Assembly (NCBI GenBank): GCA_025738555.1
Contig: JAOVFP010000005.1
Coordinates: forward strand, 6,262,001 to 6,326,000
DNA length: 64,000 nucleotides
Source: Cyathus striatus
Taxonomy: Eukaryota > Basidiomycota > Agaricomycetes > Agaricales > Nidulariaceae
Direction: 5' to 3'
The translations under genes were made by a program, and so were the position numbers. Below the pieces are notes generated by a model. That model saw only the letters and a program-made list of their open reading frames with translations. It did not search any database and was not told the DNA's origin. Numbering within the stretch: position 1 is the first letter of the stretch; every line of letters starts with the position of its first letter. Shown here piece after piece: positions 45,024-57,300 of this stretch.

Positions 45024-48000
45024 ATGTCTCAAACAGAAACAGGTAGGGGATGCATATCCTCACGATTCACATATACTTAAGGCGTGGGTCTACGATAGCT
45101 TTTACAGATCCACAAACCTTGAGGGGATTATATGAATCGGCGTTAAAGTTACCGGATGATGATGTCTCAAAACCTTTACATCTCCTAGCAGTCAGTATCC
45201 AGTGCTACAAGTCCAACCAACAGTTGAACAGTTTGGACGTTTCAGAGTGGGCTATACAAGCGTTCCAGTTGGCTGTCATACTTACTCCTCAACTCGACCA
45301 AGAGCTGCGAATCTTCATACTTAGATCACTTGGCCGGGCTTTCATGCATCATTACGACCTGAGCCGACGTGTCGAAGATCTAAATCAGGCCATTTCTACA
45401 CTACGGGAGGGCATTGATTTAACCCCAGAGAATGATCCGTCGCTTCCTGATCAGCTAGCGTGCCTCGGATATGCTCTCCAGACTCGATTCGAGCAAACTG
45501 AAGAACTACGAGATCTCACGGAAGTTATAGATCTTCATCGGATGGCTGCTTTCCTTACTCCAGAAGGAAGTTGCTCCCGATTTGAGAGTCTCTTCAATCT
45601 CTCATCCGCCTTGTACAGCAGATTTGATTATACACATGAAATAAGCAATGCGGATGAAGCAATCGAAATCATGCATGACCTCGTCAATAATATGAATCCA
45701 GAAGATCCGGAATATTCCTCCACTCTCAACAACCTTGGCTGCATCTTGAAAGCCCGCTTTAATTATAGCGGAGACTTGAGAGACGTAGGCCAAGCTATCG
45801 ATATTCAGCGTAAAACAGTCGAGAATAGGCCCAATCACCCCGGTTCTCTGACGAATCTAGGTGACGTGCATCGAACACATTTCATCCAAACCGGGGAGCT
45901 ACCACATATCCACATGTCCATTGAAGCTCATCGGAAGGCGCTGTCACTGGCAGGAGATGATCTTTTGCCTACCATTCTTTTCAATTTGGGAATATCGCTT
46001 GGATGTCGCCATGACGCGACAGGTAATGCTGACGATCTTGAAGAGGCCATAGCGCTTGCACAGCGCGGTATTCAGATCTGTAGAGATGATGATCCGAAAG
46101 TGCGACGATTCTACAGTCATCTGGGTAATCTGTTTTACCACCGCTCTACACTTACACAAGATTTGCGTGATATGCATGAAGGGGCCCGGGCGCACAGAGA
46201 AGCGGTGAAAAGAACACCTATTGGACACAGAGATTTGCCTGGATTCCTCAACAACCTAGGAAATTCTATGATAAGGCTATTTCACACTACGGGGAACGAG
46301 TCTGATCTCTCTGAAGCAATCTCGTTTTACAAAGAAGCTGGTTCTCTAACTTTCGATGATAGTATTCGACAGATGTGCTACCAGAGTAATCTAGGGGACT
46401 CGTTGTGCAGTAGATATGAGCTTTCGCACCAGCAATCCGACCTCAATGATGGTCTCAGCGCGTTAAGAAAGTTTATTACACTGTACCCGCCGAATCATGC
46501 TAATCTTCCAGAACATCTTCACCAACTTGCAGACGCTCTGGAAATTCAGTTTGAAAATGAATGCCAACTCGAGACCATAGACGAAGCAATCTCAGTTATG
46601 GAATGGGCAATAGACATTACTCCTGAAGGGAACGCTGGGTTGCCCCTCCTGCTTGATGGATTGGGAAGTTTATTTTTTACTCGATGCAAAACAACACTGA
46701 GCAATGATGACATTGAAAGAGCTGTTTCGTTATATCGCCAAGCTACACAGACGCCTGTTGGATCCCCATTAATACGTCTACGCAGCGGGCGAAAGTGGGG
46801 GTCGCTGTGTTTTCTGGACCCAGAGCAAGCCCTTCATGCATACGAAATTATTTTTAATGACATCGTCCCACAATTGGCATGGATTGGACGTACTATGGAA
46901 CAACGATATCTCTTACTGACAACTCTGGCAGACGTTGTGAGCAAGGCAACAGTTGTAGCCATCCTATATAAACAACTTCACAAGGCCGTGGAGTGGCTAG
47001 AACAAGGTCGCTCAATAGTATGGAACCAAGTTAATAGTTTTCGCTCACCCTTAGACGATCTTCGAAAAGTGAACCCAGCCCTTTGTATGGAACTAGAAAA
47101 GATAGCGATCGCTTTGGACAAAGCTAGTATGCGAACGAACTCATCTGATCTGTTAGGTAGTATGGCACGCAATATCTCGATCCAAGATGACGTCCTTCGG
47201 CATCAAGGTCTTGCAAAGCAATGGGATTCATTACTTTGTCAGGTTCGCAGCATAAGTGGCTTCGAACATTTTCTCTCTCCAATACCATTTCCTGAGCTGG
47301 TTCTGAAACTACCACCATCTGGTCTAGTAATAGTAGTTAACGTCGACCTATTTTCTTGTGATGCTTTGGTTCTTACCCGTGACACATCATTAGAGAGCCA
47401 GGCTAATATCATCCCCGTCCGCTTGCCTCAATTCTACGAGAGAGCAGTTATTCTTCGTGAGAGATTATATAAACTACTCAATCCGAAGTCAGTTCGCACA
47501 AGAACTGCACGCAAAGGTCGCCCTGCTATAAATGAGAAGGACCAATTTTCCATCAAGGAGCTCCTTCGGGAATTGTGGTACGAGATCGTGAAGCCCATCC
47601 TTGATGTGCTTGATCTAGAGGTAAGTAACCCTTTGGTTCCGTGGGCGTTACGATGAACATGAATATCACAGCCTACACCCAATCCCCCTCGAATATGGTG
47701 GTGCCCAACTGGTCCTCTCGCTTTTCTTCCTCTTCATGCCGCTGGCGATTACTACTACAATGATGAAACTCACAATCCTGGATCAAATATCATGGAATAT
47801 GCGATTTCATCTTACACACCCACTATCACGGCTCTGACACAGAGTCTATCTAAGCACCACCAGCAACAACATCAGGAGTTCAAGGGATTGCTTGCCGTCA
47901 GCGAGCCAGGAGATCCCGCCGGTTTATCACATATCCCAGGTGCAGCTGAAGAAAATAACATCCTGAAGCACATATTCGGCTCATTTTCTCAAACATTCCG

Positions 48001-48517
48001 TAGCCTGGAAGGCGACGAAGCAACAGTGAAGAACGTCCGGGATGCCATGCCTTTGCACAGCTGGATTCATCTCTCCTGCCACGCTCTCCAGAACGACAGC
48101 CCTCTCAATAGTGCATTCTATCTCCATGATGGACAGCGGCTGTCCCTTGGAGATATAATTAAACAATCACTTCCTCATTCACAATTTGCATTCCTTTCGG
48201 CATGCGAGACGGGGAAGGGAGACAAAAAGCTCTCCGAAGAAGCAATTCATCTTGCAGCGGGTATGTTAGCGGTGGGGTATACCAGCGTCGTCGCAACTAT
48301 GTGGTCGATCAATGACCACTATGCCCCGCGGGTCGCAGAAGATTTTTACTCATACATATTACAGAAAGAGGACGAGAGCTCTGTAGAGTATAATTATCCA
48401 GATTGTACTAGAGCAGCGTCTGCACTTCATCATGCGATAGGACGGTTTCGGCTTCGGGTTGGCGATGATGAAGATGGCCTCTTGCTTTGGGTTCCGTATA
48501 TTCATGTAGGCATTTAG
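45024..48517 (+). CDS. TPR-CHAT protein 2, intact, three exons
   Basis: Exons 45024-45042, 45108-47620 and 47672-48517 give 1125 residues, with intron lengths 65 and 51 nt. Architecture is as in copy 1: TPR array, linker GRSIVWNQVNSFRSPLDDL, CHAT with intact His (WIHLSCHA) and Cys (LSACETGKG). Framework words between repeats (DVGQAIDIQRKTVENRPN, TGELPHIHMSIEAHRKAL, RGIQICRDDDPKVR) are nearly identical to copy 1, whereas residues inside each LGxxLxxRF helix differ, for example NLGDVHRTHF against NLGRAHKIYF. The differences look selected rather than random decay, since no stop or frameshift has appeared. Confidence 0.9.
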
Positions 48518-49250
48518 GCAGTTAGATAAGTACACATTTCTCATATTTTGGTATACCCTGCGTAAGTATGTGGTTCCCATAGAAGGTATCTTGCTTCAAT
48601 CCAAATTTTACGCTGATGGAACGCTGCCGACTTCTAACAATTTTATCTACCTTCGAGTTTCACTAGATGCGCTGGCATGCGGCGCTGCTCCGTGAAAGCA
48701 CTCACCTTCACCAACACCGAATTGAGTGTGGCTCTAACTCAACTTTCACTGTTAGCTAGCGATTCCACATGTCATCTTTCATGGTCTCCGCCTGAGGCTT
48801 GAGCAAGAGACACCGAAATGAGGCGTGATGTCTGCACGATCATTATCGTAAGAATGACGTTCAGACACGGTAACATGATCCTCCGTCCAGGCATAGACCT
48901 ATGCAGCGACATTAGGAAATATCAGTTATGGCAGGGGAGGATTTGCGTGGTCACGAGCAATATCAAGAATAGCGATCTGTGTTGCAGAGAATGACCAAGT
49001 ACAAAGACTTGATAGAAATACACTTCAAGAATGATACGTAGCGATACATTGAGTTCCAATCGTTCAAGGGTATAATATAAGTTGGGGATATCTTTCACAG
49101 CCTTCTCTGGTCCGTTAGCGAATCAACCAACGCGCCAGGATTATCAGCAGCTCACCATAACACCAATTCACGTTATGAGACCTTTCTCTTTGACAACCTG
49201 GCCATTTTGTTCTCCACGTCTTGTAGTGACCTCCTCGAAGTAGTATTTTG
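48518..49250. other. Duplicated 3' flank of TPR-CHAT 2
   Basis: It matches 34035-34767. No gene is seen. Confidence 0.5.
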
Positions 49251-50041
49251 CTACATGCAACATGAGCTCGGTCGTATGAGAGAAGGCAACAAACGAACCG
49301 ACAACGGAGGCTCAATCTGCAACGACTCGTCAGGGTCTTGATGAGACGGCTTTGAATGAGCCGATTTCTTGACAAGCACTTTATTCTTAAGGCGAAGCAG
49401 TCGTATCTATGAAGTGTTAGCATTGTCACCTAGCGCACGAAAGCCACAGAATTACAGACTTGCTTGTCGCACTCGGCGTTTTCTTTCTTCATCTGCTCGA
49501 GCTCGAGCTCGAGCCCTTCATACTTCTGCTTGAGCTGCCGATTCGTATCATCCTCCATCCACCGTGCCACTGCTTCATCGCATTCCTTCTCCTTTCGCTT
49601 CCGGCTTTATCGTTCTTTGCCGCTAATTGCTTTTTCTTGTCGACTTCCCATCGAAGATGCACAATGTCGCTGACTTTCGCGGCTAGATCCTCTTTCATTC
49701 GAACGTCTTCCTCTCGTAGTGTAGAGTTTTCTTTCTTCAATTCGTCGCGGTCATTCAAGACGGGGGCGAGGCACTCTTCCAGGCTTTTGCAGACTCAAGT
49801 AATCATTCCTGCCCATCAACATGTTTAGAACGAAAGTGTAAAGAGGAACTGTGAACGTACTCACCATCACTCCAGTGTCAATACTGCTCCCCCTCGACCT
49901 TTGCACGACACCACGAATCTCTTTGACAGCGCGCTTCAAACTAACGCCAGGTGTATGCTTGTCAATCTTCCCCAGCTTCTTCGATACAGTTTCTGCCCTC
50001 TTCTCAGGCGCGTTTACTTCCTCATCTGAGAAGAAACGCAC
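49251..50041 (-). pseudogene. Coiled-coil family C, copy 5
   Basis: The Trp codon is intact, and the N-terminal part is the most continuous of all copies (FFSDEEVNAPEKRAETVSKK, then LGKIDKHTPG). However, the middle exon (49808-49460) has lost single bases near 49790 and 49618, so the coiled coil is frameshifted twice. Confidence 0.6.
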
Positions 50042-50179
50042 GAAGAGTTGAACCGGTGTTCCCTTCAGTCATCGACATGAGTGGCAAGTATTGTGAAGCG
50101 TTGCATCTCGTTCCATGCAGTTTCTACATATTCCATATCCTTTATATATCTTCATGTAAGTGAGCTGTGCATGTGATAG

Positions 50180-50345
50180 TTCCAGGTTGTATTGCGTACG
50201 TACCGCAGGGAAAGAAGAGGAACGGGTTTGTTGTCATTTCGCGCGAGGAAGAGGTGACACTAGGAGAGAAGAAACATGCATGCTTGACATTCGACTTTGA
50301 CCATACTGATTCAGCGTTCGGGATGATTAGCGTAAGTTATACGCA
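50180..50345 (+). other. Family V conserved exon, copy 4
   Basis: It is fully open: VPGCIAYVPQGKKRNGFVVI, then EEEVTLGEKKHACLTFDF to FGMIS and donor GTAAGTT. It is followed by a short stretch matching the hairpin repeat of the TPR-CHAT promoter (50395-50450). Confidence 0.4.
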
Positions 50346-51649
50346 GCTTAAGCGCTTAAGCTTTGAAGCTGCTGGCTAACTTGGGCCAACTGATCAGTGA
50401 AGCGAAATTTTACGTTACTATGAATCACTGCCATTTTACTGCACCTTAGGCAGGGTAGTTCTTGCTTAGTAAGAGGCCTCTGACCACAGCACTCCCCAGC
50501 ACCTCGATCACCCGCGTATGGCTCACCTCGCCCTGGAATGCTGCATATGTCTCGATGCAGGTGGTTCATGAGCTGCATAGGGATCCATCGTAAGCATGGT
50601 GCAGCATCTGCGAAAGCTGCAATTCTGTCTATGCAAGATGAGTTACCGTTCATGCAAGTAATCTCTCATTTATGTCTTTCAGCTTAGCCTGATGCTCTAC
50701 CAGCTACGATATCCGCATGTGGCTCATCGCATTATATTGCTTCCTCCTCGTAAGTTCATAGATACAGCTCTCTACGAGCAAATGCTAACATACTCCTTTA
50801 GCCGCTTCAAACTTACAAACCACTTGGCTGGTTAACTATCCCCTATTCAGCAGCCAGCTAGAGTTCGTTCGCCTCAAAATCTTCAAACTTCTCCACCCCG
50901 CGTCTCCATCATTCTGCCCGTCCTCCTTGCATTGCTAATGTCAAACTCTACGACCCCAACACAAACCTATTCCCATTCGCCATACTGCAATGCCTGAGGC
51001 CTGAGCCGTTGTGAGACGCAATCAGCAGTTCCCATCTCCCCCGCCATGCTTCTTTCTCTCCGTCTCTCTCCCTGTCCACTACTTCTCCTTCCTGTGCTTC
51101 CCGTGATTCTCATCCCAGAGAACGAGACTGAATGCTTGCCGAGCCACAACTGCCCCCCTCCTACCACATCCCCATCCCCAGCAATAACCCCCTCCCTGTC
51201 CTGACCACTCTCCTTATTCAGACACTCTTCTCCCCTCTGCCACCCCTGCCTCCGCCTCTCCTCCTCCAGGCAGTTACCCAATTCTCCTAGGTGCACAAGT
51301 GCTGCTCCTCCTCATCTCCTCGTCCCTCACCCCACTGCAGACGAAGAATTCACTGGCCTCAAAATCTCAAACCCATCCACCTCGCGACCCTACCATTCTG
51401 CTCGTCCCCCTCGGACTGCCAATGCCCAGGTCCTCTCCTATTCTACTTCCTTCCTTTTATTCTGCCGATCCCTCTTCTCCTTCTCCTTCCCCTTTCTCCT
51501 TCCCTGCTTCCCCTCCAGTGCTCCCCCAATCATGATTCCCTTCCCCTTCTTCTCTCCCTTCTCGCCTTTCCACTCTCTCCACGCAGAACCCGTGCATGTC
51601 TCCCTCAAGTGTAGATCGCCTGCTGTGGGTGATATCAGCCACTAGTTCC
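50346..51649. other. Second copy of the non-coding, CT-rich stretch
   Basis: It is homologous to 35866-37214, with a deletion near 50850. No gene is seen. Confidence 0.4.
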
Positions 51650-52101
51650 AGTGTTATCTGATTACGACATACCTTACGACGACGTGGAGCTAAAGACACC
51701 AGATGGCTTCATTCTTCGTTGTTACCTCTTAACACAGAAGAGATTGGAGTTCGACCACCCCAAGGCCGCAAGTTTGCCGGGTGGGGAGAACGAGACAGAC
51801 GAGAAGGTATGCAATACATTTCCGTGTAACGTGTTAGTTGGTCTAACTACTCTGGAACACGACAGTTCATGTCTAAGTGTCGTACAGTGATAATATTCCA
51901 CGGAAATGGGTGAAATCATGGTCATCGTATTTCTCTTGCGCGAGTCTTTTTCATGAAAATGAGATGTAACGTGTTCATGCTGTCATATCGAGGGTATGCT
52001 CTTCTGCGGCAACTAGTACTGCCCTTCCTGACAATTCCTTAGTTACGGATAATCCGAGGGCTCACCTTCAGAAAAGGGCATGAACACCAGCTTGATCACT
52101 G
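51650..52101 (+). pseudogene. BEM46/ABHD13-like hydrolase, 5' fragment
   Basis: It encodes DYDIPYDDVELKTPDGFILR and the HGNG segment near 51900, then is cut at GCTTGATCACTG/TTCACC and joined to FAB1-like sequence. The catalytic Ser, Asp and His exons are absent. Confidence 0.65.
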
Positions 52102-52109
52102 TTCACCTA

Positions 52110-52700
52110 CTATATCCGGATCCAAGCCAATGGTGGAGTTTACAGTTACGAAACCTATCAACATTGAGGCTCCCACCAGCTCGATACAGTTCCCAGTTGG
52201 CTCTCATAATTTCCTTGATAGCCCCAGAGCGACCAGCAGATCACGTCCCGGAGCGGCACCTTACGGTGATTTAGAGGTCACAACCCCATTTATCCGTAGT
52301 CATGTACATAGTAGGCTTGACTGTGTGGTGAATGGGGAACCAGGTTGGCGAACACGGCGAGAAAGCACTGCGTAAGTGGCTATGCCATTAGCATACTACT
52401 GTATCGGTTCTAATGCTTCACTAGCTACGCCTAGGAACGAAACCTTACCTCTATGCTTTATCTCAAAATCATGTTGCGCCAGATGCTAACCAGTGAACAA
52501 AATCCTAACACTAAGGATTGGGAAGAATCATTGTTGTGTATGGCACTTCGGATAGCTCGCGAAATGACCTTACAGCACTTCCTCATCAACAAGGGGAAGA
52601 CATGGATGTAAGACGTTACATGAAGATTAAAAGGATTCCCGGCGGTACACCCAATGACTCAGAATATGTTAACGGAGTTCATTATCCCGTCACTGACATC
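52110..52700 (+). pseudogene. FAB1: Internal fragment of FAB1-type lipid kinase
   Basis: Recognisable pieces are HSRLDCVVNGEPGWRTRRES, then LRQMLTSEQNPNTKDWEESL, then (after a frameshift near 52560) GEDMDVRRYMKIKRIPGGTP and NDSEYVNGV. The last is the characteristic entry to the CCT/chaperonin-like domain of FAB1/PIKfyve. No kinase domain follows; after 52690 the sequence is something else. Confidence 0.6.
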
Positions 52701-54106
52701 GTCTCTGCCTCCTCCAAGCATGTGGGTGTTCTGCGCATCGATAAATTGCCATTGCGTATGCCGTTGGGTCGGAGCAGGAGGTTTAAACAAATTATGCAGA
52801 TATGCTCTCATTATGTAGGCCATTTACCATCGAAGATGGAACAGTGAGTGGGATCATCTCTTTGGTGGAAATGAGACAAACGCCAGATCCGATATTCTTT
52901 AGGTCACCGTCAACAGATCACAAGGCTCCTTTCCCAGCTTTATTCTGTGCCTTGACGATACATTGTAATCCGTAAACACAGAAAAAGGAACCTGGACAAT
53001 GTATCGGTCATCCGCATGTACAATGACGAATCAATACCACTTACCTCGTATCGCCTCCCAAGGATAACAATCACCCTCCTGCTCGATAACGACTCCCTCC
53101 GCGGCGACCTCTCATGCTCATCCACGCTCTGAACATCATCCAACTTCCTCCCTCCAGCCCCACTACGTCCTACCGTGTCCCATCTCCAGCTCCAAGCTGC
53201 TCTCGTTTATCGGCATCATATCCGCACCAGGGTGTTCCAATACAACCGTGGCCTCCCCAGCCTGGTGCTCGTGCAACTTGCATACGCCACAGATGACTTT
53301 GTTTGGTGGATTTATGCCTAATGCGCGCTCGATCCAGCATCGTGGATCAGTGGGTTTGTTCACGTTCCGCCGGCCGCCACTGGGCTTGGTTGTTGTGGAG
53401 GTGTCGACTTCCTCGTCGAGCTTGCTGCGGGAGTAGTCTTCTACGCCATCTTTGATGGCTGTTGCCAGCAGGATGAAGGCGAGCGGGAGGACGGGCCGAT
53501 GGCGATGGAGCCTACAGCTGCGCCGGAGACAGGGAATGATGGGGGTGTTAGTGGGTGGTAATTGGGGAACAGCGGGATATATGCTGTACTATGGTGAGTT
53601 GATGACGAGAGAGCAGGAATAGGTTTGTTGCTCTGTTTACTGTATTAGTGCAGTAAGAAGGTATAATAGTATGAAACACACCATCTGAAGTGCTCATACA
53701 TGTTCTTCAGTATGAAGGCTAAGATGGTGTACTCTAAGGGGACATCAGGCCTCAGGACCCGCCCCCCTAACAATGGCAAGAACCAAAGGGACTCACTTGT
53801 CGTCCTGATTTTTTCATGAGATACTGATCAACGTGACATTCCTCTTCTGGTTTCTCCCCGCCACCGATGCCCATTGCTAGGCGCAGGCGGGTGAGATGGG
53901 GGTGAGGCCTTGAGGGGTCTTCGCCGGAGGCTGGAGACTGGAGGATGGGGCACGCTGCACAGGTGATAACAGAGAGAGGAGTTAGTGAAGTTCCAGTGTT
54001 GCAACATCGAACGTTAACTGAACTGTCCTACTTAGTCAGACCTGTTCCCAATTTGGATTCAAGGCCCTTCCCGCGGGTCCAACTGCCATGCCTACGGTGC
54101 ACCTTA
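52701..54106. other. Unassigned region between FAB1 fragment and TPR-CHAT 3
   Basis: Open frames on both strands between 52940 and 53440 (for example minus DPRCWIERALGINPPNKVIC, plus MTLFGGFMPNARSIQHRGSV) are suggestive but I cannot assign them. The stretch is not duplicated elsewhere in the window. From 53450 to 54106 nothing coding is evident. Confidence 0.3.
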
Positions 54107-54345
54107 CTTCACATTATATTAAATTTCACCTCACAGCGACTTTACTGCACTCTGCGACAGCACTAGCACTACACCTGATTAACAGCATGATCTTGAAAGA
54201 CTCAAAAGTATCACTCACTGGCGCTCAACTGGTGCTCTATATAAACGGATTGCTGCATTACTAGTACTATATCCGTCTCCATCGACCTCTCAAACCCAGT
54301 TTCTCAAAAAAAAATCTCCCAGGCTTCTCTCAGGCATATCGCAAC
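54107..54345 (+). promoter_or_regulatory. Upstream region of TPR-CHAT 3 (shortened)
   Basis: Homology to the other two promoters begins abruptly at CCTTACTTCACATTAT, so the upstream hairpin is missing. The TATA box TATATAAA is at 54238-54245. Confidence 0.5.
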
Positions 54346-57300
54346 ATGTCTCAAACAGAAACAGGTAGGAGACGCATATGTTCACGATTCGCAGGTGCTT
54401 AACGCGCGGGTCTACGATAGCTTTTACAGATCCACAAACCTTGAGGAGATTATATGAATCGGCGTTAAAGTTACCGGATGATGATGTCTCAAAACCTTTA
54501 CATCTACTAGTAGTTGGTATCCAGTGCTACACGTCCAACAAACAGTTGAACAGTTTGGACGTTTCCGAGTGGTCTATACAAGCATTCCAGTTGGCTGTCA
54601 TACTTACTCCTCAACACGACCAAGAGCTGCGAATCTTCATACTTAGATCACTTGGCCAGGCTTTCATGCAACATTACGACCTGAGCCGACGTGTCGAAGA
54701 TCTAAATCAGGCCGTTTCCACACTACGGGAGGGCGTTGATTTAACCCCAGAGAATAATCCGTCGCTTCCTGATCAGCTAGCACTCCTCGGATATGTTCTC
54801 CAGACTCGATTCGAGAAAACTCAAGAATTACGAGATATCACGGAAGCTATAGATCTTTATCGGATGGCTGCTTTCCTTACTCCAGTAGGAAGTTGCTCCC
54901 AATTTCAGATTCTCCTCGGTCTCTCATCCGCCTTGGGCAGCAGATTTGATCATATACATGAACTAAGCGATGTGGATGATCATGAAGCAATCGAAATCAT
55001 AGGGTCTACGATAGTTTTTACAGATCCACAAACCTTGAGGACATTATATGAATCGGCGTTAAAGTTACCGGATGATGATGTCTCAAAACCTTTACATCTC
55101 CTAGTAGTCGGTATGCAGTGCTACGCGTCCAACCAACAGTTGAACAGTTTGGACGTTTCCGAGTGGACTATACAAGCGTTCCAGTTGGCTGTCATACTTG
55201 CTCCTCAACACGACCAAGAGCTGCGAATCTCCATACTTAGATTACTTGGCCGGGCTTTCATACAACATTACGACCTGAGCCAACGTGTCGAATATCTAAA
55301 TAAGGCCGTTTCTACACTACGGGAGGGCGTTGATTTAACCCCAGAGAATGATCCGTCGCTTCCTGATCAGCTATCGTACCTTGGAAATGCTATCCTGACT
55401 CGATTCGAGCAAACTGAAGAACTACGAGATATCACGGAACTTATAGAACTTCATCGGATGGCTGCTTTCCTTACACCAGAAGGAAGTCGCTCCCGATTTG
55501 AGATTCTCATCGATCTCTCATCTGCCTTGGATAGCAGATTTGATTATACACATGAACTAAGCGATGCAGATGAAGCAATCGAAATCATGCATGACCTCGT
55601 CAATAATATAAATCCAGAAGATCCGCTATATACTTTATCTCTAAACAACCTTGCCTGCACCTTGGGAGCCCGCTTTCATTATAGCGGAGACTTGAGAGAC
55701 GTAGGCCAAGCTATCGATATTCAACGTAAAACAGTCGAGAATAGGCCCAATGACCCCAATGCTCTGACGAATCTGGGTAGCTCGCACCAAGCATATTTCA
55801 TACAAACCGGGGAGCTACCACATATCCACATGTCCATTGAAGCTCTTCGGAAGGCGCTGTCACTGGCAGGAGATGATCTTTCACCTGCCATTCTTATGAA
55901 TTTGGGAGTATCGCTTGGATGTCGTTTTCTCGTAACACGTAATGTTGACGATCTTGAAGAGGCCATAGCGCTTGAACAGCGAGGTATTCAGATCTGTAGA
56001 GATGATGATCCAAATATGCGACGGCTCTACACTGATCTGGGTGTCATGTTTGACTTTCGCTCCGTACTTACACAAGATTTGCGTGATGTGCATGAAGGGG
56101 CCCGGGCGCACAGAGAAGCGGTGATTCGAACACCTATTGGACACAGAGTTTTGCCTGGACTCCTCAACAACCTAGGAATTTCTATGCAAAAACTATTTCG
56201 CGCTACGGGGAACGAGTCTGATCTCGCTGAAGCAATCTCGTGTTACAAAGAAGCTCTTTCTCTAATTTTCGATGATAGTATTGATCAGATGTACTACCTG
56301 AGTAATCTAGGGGGCGCGTTGTGCAGTAGATATAAGCTTGCACGCCAGCAATCTGACCTCGATGATAGTCTCAGCGCGTTAAGAAAGTCTGTTACACTGT
56401 GCCCGCCGAATCATGCTCGACTTCAAATTAATCTTTGCCAACTTGCAGACGCGTTGAAAGTTCTGTTCGAAAATGAACACCAACTCGAGACCATAGACGA
56501 AGCAATCTCAGTTATGGAATGGGCGATAGACATCACTCCTGAAAGGAAAGCTGGATTGCCCTCCTGCTTGGTAGATCGGGAGGTTTATTCTTTGCTCGAT
56601 ACGAAATGACACAGAGTAATGACGACATTGAAAGAGCTTTTTCGTTATATCGCCAAGCTACACAGATGCCTGCTGGATCCCCATTAACACGTCTAATCAG
56701 CGGGCAACAGTGGGGGTTGCTGTCTCTTCTCGTGGACCCAGAACAAGCCCTTCATGCATTCGAAATTATTTTTAATGACATCGTCCCACAATTGGCATGG
56801 ATTGGACGTACTATGGAACAACGATATCTCTTACTGGCAACTCTAGCGGACATTGTGAGCTTGGCAACAGCTGTAGCCATCCGATATGAACAGCTTCACA
56901 TGGCCGTGGAGTGGCTAGAACAAGGTCGCTCAATAGTATGGAATCAAGTTAATAGTTTCCGCTCACCCTTAGACGATCTTCGAAAAGTGAACTCCGCCCT
57001 TTGTACGGAACTAGAAAAGATAGCGATCGCTTTGGACGAAGCTAGTATGCGAACAAACTCATCCGATTTGTTAGGAAATAGTATGGCACGCAATATCTCC
57101 ATTCAAGATGACGTCCTTCGGCATCAAGGTCTTGCAAAGAAATGGGATTCATTACTTTGTCAGGTTCGCAGCGTAAATGGATTCGAAAAATTTCTCTGTC
57201 CAATACCGTTTTTTGAGTTGGCTCTGAAACTACCACCGTCTGGTCTAGTAATAGTAGTTAATGTCCACCCAATTTCTTGTGATGCTTTGGTTCTTACCCG

